Part shown: positions 19,609 through 28,000 of the stretch, piece by piece
How the letters are laid out: each line of letters starts with the position of its first letter
Numbering within the stretch: the stretch's first letter is position 1
NCBI GenBank assembly: GCA_016490735.1
Contig: JAEMWC010000032.1
Location: 1,777,501 to 1,841,500 of the forward strand
Reading direction: 5' to 3'
Origin: Pachyseris speciosa
Taxonomy: Eukaryota > Cnidaria > Anthozoa > Scleractinia > Pachyseridae
Length of the DNA stretch: 64,000 nt
Program-made: the position numbers and the translations under genes
The notes under the pieces: generated by a model
What the model was told of the DNA's origin: nothing
Seen by the model: the letters and a program-made list of their open reading frames with translations, nothing else
Databases searched by the model: none

Positions 19609-20895
19609 TCAAACTATCGTGATTCTAAATATATCGAACGATATGAAGATGTTGTCTTTGAGCTTGAGACAGCACTTAATACAGTAGTTGCAAACAATGC
19701 TCATCAGAGGAAAACAGGTTACAGATTCGTTGTTGATAACAGTGGAGAGACAACACCATTTGACTGGTATAATGCCCGTTTTGAAATTGATTTTATTGTT
19801 AAAAAGCTTGCAGATGGAGATCATATTGCTGCTGAAGATCGAAACGGTATTGTGAATTCAGTGTATTCTCTCATTAACACTTTGAATGTGAAGGTGAATG
19901 GTATCGATGTTTATGAGTGTAGAGATGCTAACCAAGCTACAAATATTAAGTCATTGCTTGAGTATTCACAGGGTTATGCTGCAAGTCAGGGAACCAATGA
20001 GTTCTTCTATCTTGACACAACAAGACATGCTGAAGACAGAGTTGCTCAAGCCGCTAATTACAACGCAGGTTTCGTAGCTAGGAAAGCACTATTGACTGGT
20101 GCCAATGGAAAAGTGTATGCAGAAGCATCATTGAACAGATACGGTTTTTTCAAGAGCCTTTATGGTGAAATCCTGCCCAATTCAAAAGTCGAGCTCAATG
20201 TAACAGTTGAGAGTGATGAAAATGTAATTTGGCAGGCTGCCGATGATTGTCGTGTGGTGATCACTAGATTCCAGCTGATTGTTCCAAGAATAATTTTCAA
20301 TTCTGCGGGAAAGTCTTTGTACATGGGCACTTATCTTGACACTAGGAAGTGGACTTACATGAGAGAAATGGTTGAGAGAGGTAATTCAACAAGACAACAG
20401 ACAGCTAATTTCCGTATTTCAACAGGAATAAACAAACCAAGGCATGTATTTGTTTTCATCATCAATGATGCAAGTGATGCATCTCAGACAGCCAATAAAT
20501 TCTTGTATAACACATTCTCTGTTGCAAATAACCAGACTTTGACTAATTGCTATCTAGAGGTTGGAAATGGAAACGATTATCCAGAGGTTCATTACAAACC
20601 ATCAACAGAGCCCACAAGGGTATTCAGAGATGCATTGAATTATGTTAAAGTTGTAAATGAATTCAATGAAAACACCCTGCTTAACAGGAAAAACTTTGGT
20701 ACAATATTCCCATTCATTTATTTTGATTTGACGAAACAGAAACAGGATATAAAAGATGGGATGACAAAACTGACTTTCAAATACACTTTGAATGGTGTAA
20801 CAAATGCTGATTACAGTGTATATGCTCTTGTACTGTATGAACAGGATGTCGAAATGAAAAAGACTGATGGAAAGTTGATTCTGAGATCTATGTAA
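19606..20895 (+). CDS. Major capsid protein (double jelly-roll hexon)
   Basis: 429 residues; colinear with the broken GC-rich copy. Recognisable blocks: TPFDWYNARFEIDFIV (about 47-62), LNVKVNGIDVYECRDANQ (about 90-107), FFYLDTTRHAED, RFQLIVPRIIF (about 222-232), KPRHVFVFIINDASD (about 279-293), FPFIYFDLTKQKQDI, and a YALVLYEQDVEM end. The length is typical for Polinton hexons. It forms trimeric capsomers. Preceded by TCTAA-CACAATAA-TAT-ATG, 22 bp after the basic gene. Intact. Confidence 0.92.
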   Translation: MSNYRDSKYIERYEDVVFELETALNTVVANNAHQRKTGYRFVVDNSGETTPFDWYNARFEIDFIVKKLADGDHIAAEDRNGIVNSVYSLINTLNVKVNGIDVYECRDANQATNIKSLLEYSQGYAASQGTNEFFYLDTTRHAEDRVAQAANYNAGFVARKALLTGANGKVYAEASLNRYGFFKSLYGEILPNSKVELNVTVESDENVIWQAADDCRVVITRFQLIVPRIIFNSAGKSLYMGTYLDTRKWTYMREMVERGNSTRQQTANFRISTGINKPRHVFVFIINDASDASQTANKFLYNTFSVANNQTLTNCYLEVGNGNDYPEVHYKPSTEPTRVFRDALNYVKVVNEFNENTLLNRKNFGTIFPFIYFDLTKQKQDIKDGMTKLTFKYTLNGVTNADYSVYALVLYEQDVEMKKTDGKLILRSM

Positions 20896-21017
20896 ATGGA
20901 ATAATTAAATAAATAAAAACAAATTAAATAATTAAATAAATAAATAAAATAAATAATTAAATAATTAAATTAAATCATTATTTATATTAAATACAATTTA
21001 GTATAAACATATATTAT
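20896..21017. other. AT-only spacer
   Basis: About 120 bp of AATTAAATAA/ATAAATAA repeats with almost no G or C, between the major capsid and pVI/protease genes. It contains AATAAA, so it could serve as a 3' processing signal for the capsid gene; nothing else seen. Confidence 0.6.
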
Positions 21018-22337
21018 ATGACTACTTATCATCCTCATGGAGTGACACTGTCACAAGGTCAGAAAGAAAAGCTGGCAAAAGCTATTAAATCAAATTCAGT
21101 GGTAACATTGAGGCTGACTCATGATGAATTAACTGGCGGTGATCAACTTATGTTGACAAAAAGACAAATCAACAAACTGATGAAATCAAAAAGATTGGGA
21201 AAAGGTTCTGATATCAATATATCAAAAAGTCAAATCAGAAAAGCTGTTGTACATGGAGGTTCTCTTTGGTCAAGTCTTTTTTCACTTGTAACAAGACTAT
21301 TACCATATGCAGGTAAGGCAGTAGCTAAAGCGGCTCCAGCATTGGCCACAGGTGCTCTTTCTTCATTAGCAAGTCTCGGCATTGATAAACTATTTGGGAA
21401 GAAACAAAGTGGAGGATTTATTATTCCTAATGCCAATTTATCCCAATTATTGAATGTAGGAAATTTATTGAATACGAGACAGATGGCAGATATTATCCAA
21501 AAAATGCAGTATGGCGGAGACGTTATTATAAAACCGACAAAAGCTCAAACTGGAAAAGGTATTGGAACAATATTGGCGAGTATTGGAATTCCTTTAGCCA
21601 TAGAAGCAATCAGAAAATTAACAGGGAAGGGTTTGCATGTTGAACACAGTCGTTCTAGACGGTCAATACCAGTTCATGTTCCAGATCACATTGCAGTCAA
21701 AAAAAATAAAAGTGGTGGGAAACATGTTATGATTCCATGGCAATCACCCCCAGTTGTTGGTACATGGGATAACCCAATCGGTTATGGGGTAAAAAAAAAA
21801 AAAGACCAGAAAAGGAAAAGGGCTTCTACTAGGACCAAACAGTCCATTCAATTCAATCCCCATACTAGGAACCATTTTGTAAATAAACCCTTATCCAACT
21901 TTGATTTAATCAATTGCGTGAAACAACTTGGAATAAAACATTTTAGAGGAGTATTTTCAAGAGACAATCTTCCTAGACAAATAAAAAACAATGAATGTGG
22001 GATAGTCAATCTTGATTCCAAAATTGGACCTGGTACTCATTGGGTTTGTTATAGGAATTTCAAAAATGATAAATACTGTGAATACTTCGACTCTTTCGGT
22101 TTAATGATGCCAACAGAAGTTCAAATGTATATGGCTGCAAGCGGTAAACAACTTGAATACTCTGGTGATGAGATACAAGAAAGGGAATCAGTATTATGTG
22201 GATATTGGTGTTTATACTATCTTCTTGAGAGACAAAAAGGAACATCTATTCTGGATACAATACACAACTCCAAATTCAGTCCAACAGACCCAAGTGTCAA
22301 TCACAGATTCATCATAGACTACTTCAAAAATATCTAA
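21018..22337 (+). CDS. pVI-like protein fused to adenain-like protease
   Basis: 439 residues. N-terminal part (1-about 255): LTKRQINKLMKSKRLGKGSD, an Ala-rich amphipathic helix (about 85-125) and SPPVVGTWDNPIGYGV, all shared with the separate pVI-like gene of the GC-rich element. C-terminal part (about 290-439): adenovirus-type cysteine protease with LSNFDLINC, His341 in GTHWVCY, Asp358 in EYFDSFG and Cys394 in VLCGYWCLYYL. The junction is a run of 13 A (about 21791-21803) encoding Lys. One extra A would end the first protein within about 12 codons. The protease probably matures capsid proteins and perhaps cleaves itself free. TATAA lies at the usual -16 position before TAT-ATG. Confidence 0.85.
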   Translation: MTTYHPHGVTLSQGQKEKLAKAIKSNSVVTLRLTHDELTGGDQLMLTKRQINKLMKSKRLGKGSDINISKSQIRKAVVHGGSLWSSLFSLVTRLLPYAGKAVAKAAPALATGALSSLASLGIDKLFGKKQSGGFIIPNANLSQLLNVGNLLNTRQMADIIQKMQYGGDVIIKPTKAQTGKGIGTILASIGIPLAIEAIRKLTGKGLHVEHSRSRRSIPVHVPDHIAVKKNKSGGKHVMIPWQSPPVVGTWDNPIGYGVKKKKDQKRKRASTRTKQSIQFNPHTRNHFVNKPLSNFDLINCVKQLGIKHFRGVFSRDNLPRQIKNNECGIVNLDSKIGPGTHWVCYRNFKNDKYCEYFDSFGLMMPTEVQMYMAASGKQLEYSGDEIQERESVLCGYWCLYYLLERQKGTSILDTIHNSKFSPTDPSVNHRFIIDYFKNI

Positions 22338-22352
22338 CTTAATGGTATAATG
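22333..22352 (+). promoter_or_regulatory. TCTAA start signal, small Cys gene
   Basis: TCTAA at 22333, 8 bases, TAT, one extra A, ATG at 22350. Confidence 0.65.
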
Positions 22353-22508
22353 GTAAAATCATATTGTGTGAAACAGAAGAAGCAGACTGAGTGTGTACCA
22401 GGAAGCGAAACATACCAAAAGACTAAAAATGGAAGAACCATGATGAAATGCAAGTGTGCTGAGTGTGGGATCACAAAGACTAAGTTTGTCAAAGGGAAGG
22501 GAAACTAA
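22350..22508 (+). CDS. Small Cys protein (DUF5679-like)
   Basis: 52-residue protein starting at ATG 22350, one base after TCTAA-CTTAATGG-TAT. It contains YCVKQKKQTEC, then KTKNGRTMMKCKCAECG and a basic tail KGKGN. The pattern resembles the short zinc-ribbon proteins (DUF5679 type) found in Polintons and some large DNA viruses. The usual second Cys of the first pair appears to be Gln here (CVKQ), so metal binding may differ. Function unknown. An ATG at 22342 reaches a stop after two codons. Confidence 0.65.
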   Translation: MVKSYCVKQKKQTECVPGSETYQKTKNGRTMMKCKCAECGITKTKFVKGKGN

Positions 22509-22511
22509 TTA

Positions 22512-22531
22512 GCCCGTCTGAAGGGGCGGGC
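22512..22531 (+). terminator. GC-rich hairpin after the small Cys gene
   Basis: GCCCG TCTGAAGGGG CGGGC, a 5 bp GC stem starting four bases after the stop at 22506-22508, in otherwise AT-rich DNA. Could be a transcription-end or RNA structure signal; weak. Confidence 0.3.
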
Positions 22532-22552
22532 ATACTAGATTCAGCAGCAGAT

Positions 22553-23191
22553 ATGGCACTAACAGAATTCTTAGAACATGGTGTCCCTTTTTTGGCAAAG
22601 AAAGGTGTTGAGATGGGGAGATATTATGCATCAGAAGCAATGAGAAATCCAAAGCTGCAAAAGAAATTAATTGACAAAGGACTTTCACTTGCAAAACCTG
22701 CGATTTCAAAAGTTGGATCAGAAGCTTTAAAACAACTGTCAACAAAAGTGAGACAAAATATTCGTTACAAAACAGATATCAAGGGATTGGATTACGGTGG
22801 AGCTATTGATATCCACAAATTGATTGGCAAGCTTCCTAAACCAAAAGCAGGTTGGACTCCAAGTAAGTATAAATATATGGGACCATACAATCCGTTAAAT
22901 GAACAACTGGAATATGATCCAAATACAGGTGAGGTTACAAAATGGAATGTCCTACCTTACAATAAAGTGGATGAGATAGCAGCTTACCACGATATTTGTT
23001 ATGACATGAAAAAAGACAAAGGAGACTGTGATAGAACAATGATTGAATCTCTTGATCAGATTCCTTATGGTGAGATGCCAAAATGGGGTCAAACAGCCAG
23101 ATTCTTAATTGACAAAAAACAGAAATTAGGTCTTGGTGTTTCAAAAAACGGAAAAAGCCGTCGAGTGAAGAAAACTGGCAAGAAAAACTAG
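22553..23191 (+). CDS. Phospholipase A2-domain virion protein
   Basis: 212 residues. The PLA2 domain shows the calcium loop YMGPYN (residues 108-113) and the catalytic pair HD (146-147) in YHDICYD, as in parvovirus VP1-unique regions; such domains are thought to breach endosomal membranes at entry. The N-terminal 60 residues are amphipathic helices (FLEHGVPFLAKKG), and the C-terminus is a basic nuclear-signal-like KSRRVKKTGKKN. The last 43 bp overlap the integrase frame, entered through the slippery heptamer at 23143-23149. ATG 22553 has no TCTAA box. Intact. Confidence 0.88.
   Translation: MALTEFLEHGVPFLAKKGVEMGRYYASEAMRNPKLQKKLIDKGLSLAKPAISKVGSEALKQLSTKVRQNIRYKTDIKGLDYGGAIDIHKLIGKLPKPKAGWTPSKYKYMGPYNPLNEQLEYDPNTGEVTKWNVLPYNKVDEIAAYHDICYDMKKDKGDCDRTMIESLDQIPYGEMPKWGQTARFLIDKKQKLGLGVSKNGKSRRVKKTGKKN
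23143..23149 (+). promoter_or_regulatory. Slippery heptamer A_AAA_AAC, candidate -1 ribosomal frameshift site
   Basis: In the PLA2 frame the codons are TCA AAA AAC, so the heptamer is correctly phased for -1 slippage. The -1 frame then enters the integrase frame at CGG 23149 and reads on to the conserved core. No strong downstream stem or pseudoknot was obvious by eye. Confidence 0.6.
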
Positions 23192-24225
23192 CAGATGAAT
23201 TACATGCACCCATAAAACGCAATTTTACTCGGCGGCGTGTGATTGTAAATAAAATTGATGAAATATGGGCAAGTGATCTAGTTGAAATGCAACAGTTCAG
23301 TAAATGGAATAAAGGTTATCGATATCTTCTTATGGTTATTGATGTCTTCAGCAAATATGGTTGGATTATCCCATTGAAGGATAAGAAAGGTGAATCTGTC
23401 ACTGAAGCATTCAAAACAATATTCAAGGAAGGCAGAAAACCACAGTATTTATGGGTTGATAAAGGTAAAGAGTTTTACAACAAACACTTGAAAGACCTAT
23501 TAGAGAAACATAGTGTACAGATGTACTCAACTGAGAACGAAGAGAAGTCATCAGTAGTTGAAAGATGGAATAGGACAATCAAGTCCAAAATGTGGAAGCA
23601 GTTCACTGTTCAAGGCAATACACAGTATTTAGACATGTTGCCAAAATTAGTGAAACAGTATAATAATACCAAACATTCAAGCATAAAGATGACACCTACA
23701 GAAGCTAGTAAAAAGAGGAATGAAGGAACTGTTTACTTCAATTTGTATGGTGATATGGAGCCATTAAAACAGAAACCAAAATTTAAAATAGGTGATAAGG
23801 TCCGAATATCTAAGTATAAACGGAATGTGTTTGACAAGGGCTATACACCAAATTGGACAGAAGAAGTGTTTACAGTTGATAAGATCCAATACACTAATCC
23901 AATAACATACAAACTAAAAGATCTGAAAGGTGAAGATATTGAAGGGAGTTTTTATGAACCTGAATTATTAAAAGCCAGACAGGATGTTTTCCGTATCGAT
24001 AAAGTCATTCGCAGAGACTATAAGAAAAAACAAGCTTTGGTGAAGTGGAAGGGATATAGTGATGACTTCAACAGTTGGATCAGGGATTTAAAAGATCAGG
24101 GATTTAAAAGATATATTATAAAGAGAAAATTATCTAACATATATATAACTGAAAGATATATCGCAGTTTCGACTGTTATTTGCTATTATGTAGCCAAGAA
24201 TATTATTATTCCTGACTATATTTAA
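23149..24225 (+). CDS. Retroviral-type integrase with chromodomain
   Basis: DDE integrase that inserts the element. Catalytic residues: Asp at 23275 (WASDLVEM), Asp at 23458 (LWVDKGKEF), Glu at 23560 (VVERWNRTIK), a D,D-33-E layout. The C-terminal chromodomain reads ALVKWKGYSDDFNSW, likely for chromatin targeting. Conserved integrase sequence (ENWQEKLADELHAPIK) lies upstream of any AUG; the first upstream candidate is GTG at 23239, so expression by -1 frameshift from PLA2 is plausible. A 16 bp tandem duplication at 24079-24110 changes the frame after DLKD and adds about 40 unrelated residues; without it the protein would end near WIRDLKDIL. Confidence 0.9.
   Translation, partial: RKKPSSEENWQEKLADELHAPIKRNFTRRRVIVNKIDEIWASDLVEMQQFSKWNKGYRYLLMVIDVFSKYGWIIPLKDKKGESVTEAFKTIFKEGRKPQYLWVDKGKEFYNKHLKDLLEKHSVQMYSTENEEKSSVVERWNRTIKSKMWKQFTVQGNTQYLDMLPKLVKQYNNTKHSSIKMTPTEASKKRNEGTVYFNLYGDMEPLKQKPKFKIGDKVRISKYKRNVFDKGYTPNWTEEVFTVDKIQYTNPITYKLKDLKGEDIEGSFYEPELLKARQDVFRIDKVIRRDYKKKQALVKWKGYSDDFNSWIRDLKDQGFKRYIIKRKLSNIYITERYIAVSTVICYYVAKNIIIPDYI
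24079..24110 (+). repeat. 16 bp tandem duplication in the integrase 3' end
   Basis: ATCAGGGATTTAAAAG occurs twice in direct succession (24079-24094, 24095-24110). Sixteen is not a multiple of three, so it shifts the last codons and extends the reading frame to 24225. Confidence 0.9.
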
Positions 24226-24271
24226 ACACAGGTTGAAAATATATTAAAAATAAAATATAATAATATAGTAT

Positions 24272-24661
24272 ATGAAAAATAATACATTATCAATTAAAAC
24301 AGAATATGATTTGCATTATAAAATTGTGTCATTCATCAGAAGGACGTATGAAGACGCATTACTTATTGCCGGATTAGGTGAGAATCAAATAAGCCCAATG
24401 ATGAGAATCAGAAGTTTTAACAAAGGATATATGGCCGGTCAGTGTGATTTGATGTTATTGAATCCAACTGAAAAATACAATGCTCTGTGCCTGGAATTCA
24501 AAAGCCCTACTGGCATCTTCGCTGTATCCAATAATCAGCTTAAAATGAAGACAATGTATGAGAAAAATGAATGCCGGTACATCATGAGCAATTGTTTCGA
24601 AGATTTGATCCACGAAATAACCAAGTATATGGAAACACATAGAGAGTATATAAGGGGGTAG
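24272..24661 (+). CDS. PD-(D/E)XK nuclease (VRR-NUC-like)
   Basis: 129 residues. The nuclease core has GQCDLMLLNP (Asp at about residue 59) and LCLEFKSPTG (Glu and Lys about residues 75-77), the D...E-x-K pattern of VRR-NUC-like restriction-fold nucleases common in Polintons. It is followed by a helix with NNQLKMKTMYEKNECRYIMS. Probably acts in replication intermediate processing or recombination. It lies between integrase and PolB with the other replication genes. Start signal TATAA-TAATATAG-TAT-ATG, the same spacing as the TCTAA class but with TATAA. Intact. Confidence 0.8.
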   Translation: MKNNTLSIKTEYDLHYKIVSFIRRTYEDALLIAGLGENQISPMMRIRSFNKGYMAGQCDLMLLNPTEKYNALCLEFKSPTGIFAVSNNQLKMKTMYEKNECRYIMSNCFEDLIHEITKYMETHREYIRG

Positions 24662-24697
24662 GATAATTATATAAAAAAATGTATAGTATGATATTAT

Positions 24698-24895
24698 ATG
24701 GAAAATCAAAAGAGAGGTAAAGGAAGACCAAGAAAATATGAAACAAAAGAGGAAGCCAAAGAAGCCTTCCGGAAGTATAAAAACGAATATATGATCACAA
24801 AGGAGTGGTACTGTGACGTTTGCAAAAATGGTAAGAATTATACTTTGGCTGGCAAAACCAATCACAGACGAACGAATAAACATAAAAAAATATAG
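24698..24895 (+). CDS. AT-hook plus C2H2 zinc-finger protein
   Basis: 65 residues. N-terminal KRGKGRPRKYE is an AT-hook; a charged helix follows (EEAKEAFRKYKNEY), then a finger CDVCKNGKNYTLAGKTNHRRTNKH with Cys-x2-Cys and His-x4-His. Likely a small DNA-binding protein, perhaps regulating the element's early genes. The start follows TATAG-N8-TAT. Placed directly upstream of PolB. Confidence 0.7.
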   Translation: MENQKRGKGRPRKYETKEEAKEAFRKYKNEYMITKEWYCDVCKNGKNYTLAGKTNHRRTNKHKKI

Positions 24896-25080
24896 TTTGA
24901 ATCAGTTCAATGGATCCAGGATTTTGGATCACTTGAATTCTCACCCCTACTTAAACGCGCCATTGAAACTCACTTAAAATAAAAAAATATAGATATATTA
25001 TATAAATGGAAAATTTTATATCACGCATTAATATGAATAAGAAAGATTTTAAAAAATTGAGCAAAAAACAGCTCATCTAA

Positions 25081-28000
25081 ATGTTAATCAAAATGAATGA
25101 AAGGCTTGAAAAAGTAGAGAAGCAACAGAGGTTAATGAAATCAGAAATGAAGAAACCAAAAGTTGTTATAGTTGATGATACCAAGCCTATACAGAAACCA
25201 GTTCCAGCACCTCGCAAGAGTGTTAAACAGATGGTACAAGATTATGAACACAACATAATTCCTCCACTATTAGAGTTCAGAGACAGACCGGTCCCTGCCC
25301 CAAGAACCAAAAAACCAACACGTGCACCGAGGACAAGGATTACACAAACAGAGAAAGCTCTAAAGGGCTTCACTGAGTCTTATGAAATTGGAATAAAAAA
25401 TGACAAAGACCCGCTAGATCAGCTACTAAACACAAGAATGGCAATCGAAACACACATTAAAAAATTGTTAAATGAAATGAAAGGACTGAAATTTGTTGAG
25501 ACACTTAAAGTGCAATTCACAAAAATGACGGATGGAAGTCTAGAGTTTAAAACAGGCTATTTCAACAGCACACCTCAAACAATTATCAATGATCCAGGAA
25601 TCTCAGAATCACTTGAATTATCAAAGCAGGAAATATTGAATAAGATAGCTCAATGGGTATCAGAAGGTTCTGGTTGGACTATTGAATCTGTTGAAAACCA
25701 TTATCTAAATACAGTGAAATATGAGCCAATGAAGGGCTCCTCATACATAAAACTGCCTAATGAACTAAGAAACAGTGCAAGGGGTTTGATCAATATGAAA
25801 AATGAAGATAATGAATGCTTTAGATGGTGTCACATCAGACATTTGAATCCACAAGACAAAGATCCACAGAGAATCAAAAAAGTTGACAAGAAATTTATTG
25901 AAAAATTGGATTATTCAGGTATTGAATTCCCAGTCACTACCAAACATTACAATAAAATAGAAAAGCAAAATGAGATCAACATCAATGTTTTCGGTTATGA
26001 GGACAAACAACCATACCCAATTTTTGTCTCAAAAGAAAAATATGCAGACTGCTTAAATCTGCTTCTAATAACTGAAAATGAAAACAAGCATTATGTGCTA
26101 ATCAATGATTTCAACAAGTTTATGTACAATCAAACAAAGCATAAAGAAAGAAAACACTTTTGCATGAACTGTCTTCAATGCTTCAGCTCTGAAAGGGTGT
26201 TGAATGATCACAAGGACAACTGCATGCAAGTTAATGGCACACAAGCAATAAAGATGCCAACCAAGGATAACAATATTCTGAAATTCAACAACTTTCATAA
26301 ACAACAACAGGTACCATTTGTGATATATGCTGATTTTGAGGCTATCACTGAGAAAATACATAGTTGCCAACCCAACAATAATAAATCATATACTGAAGCC
26401 TATCAGAAGCATACTGACTGTGGATATGGTTACAAGGTTGTTTGTTGCTATGATGATAAATACAGCAAACCAACAGCAATATACAGGGGTGAAAAGGCTG
26501 TGTACAAATTCATGGAAGCTATGTTGGAGGAAGTTGCATATTGCAAGAAGGTTGTAAAGAAAGAATTCAATAAACCATTGAAAATGACTGAGGATGATGA
26601 AAAAGAATTCCAAAAAGCTGAAATGTGTCACATCTGTGATAAGAAGTATACTGAAAAGGATATTAGAGTCCGAGATCATTGTCACATTACTGGCCAGTAT
26701 AGAGGATCAGCTCATCAAGAATGTAACCTGAAACTTAGAGTCAATCCAGAAGAAATAAAGATACCTGTTCTATTTCACAATCTAAGAGGTTATGATAGTC
26801 ATTTTATTATGCAGGAGATTGGAGCCATTGTCAAGAAACACACCTATAAAAATAAGAAAGGTGAAAAGTGCCAGATGAAAATCAATGCTATCCCAAACAA
26901 CATGGAGAAGTATATGGCTTTCATGCTTGGCAATCACTTGACATTCATTGATAGTTTCCAGTTCATGAGCTCTAGTCTGGATAAACTTGTTGGTAATCTA
27001 CCAAAAGAAGCCTTAAAATACACTTCAAAAGAGTTCAATGAAAACAATCTTGATCTTGTGTCACATAAAGGTGTCTATCCTTATGACTACATGGATAGTT
27101 TCGATAAATTCAACCAAAAGCTACCATCAAAAGATGAATTTTATAGTATATTGAGTGATGAACATATCTCAGATGAAGACTATGCTCATGCTCAGAATGT
27201 TTGGAATTCTTTCTCTTTGAATAACATGGGTGATTATCATGACCTGTATCTTAAAACAGATGTACTCCTACTGGCTGATGTATTTGAAAACTTCAGGAAA
27301 ACATGTATTGAGTACTACAAGTTAGACCCATGTCACTATTTCACATCTCCTGGTTTATCATGGGATGCAATGCTTAAAATGACAGATATCAAACTGGAAT
27401 TGATGACAGACATTGATATGTTTCAATTCATAGAAAAAGGCCTGAGAGGTGGTATCAGCTATATATCCAACCGTTATGGCAAAGCAAATAATAAATACAT
27501 GAAAGAGTATGATGAGAAGGCGCCCTCAAAGTATATCATGTATCTTGATGCTAACAATCTATATGGTTGGGCAATGAGCCAATATCTTCCAACTAGTGGA
27601 TTCAGATGGATGACTGAGAATAAAATAAATAATCTCAACCTGGCTGACTACAAAGAAGACAGTGCCAAAGGTTTGATTCTAGAAGTTGATCTGGAATACC
27701 CCCAAGAGTTGCATGATCTACATAATGATTACCCACTTGGGCCAGAGAAGGTGAAAGTAACTGAAGACATGCTTTCAGACTATTGCAAGGATATAGCAAA
27801 AAAATATAATATATCAACTGGTTTGGTACATAAACTGATACCAACATTAAGCAGCAAAGAGAAGTATGTACTGCATTACAGGAACCTCCAATTATACACA
27901 GACTTGGGTTTGAAAATAACAAAAATCCATAGGGTGCTTGAGTTCAATCAATCCCCTTGGCTGAGGCAGTACATTGACTTCAACACTCAGAAAAGAACTA

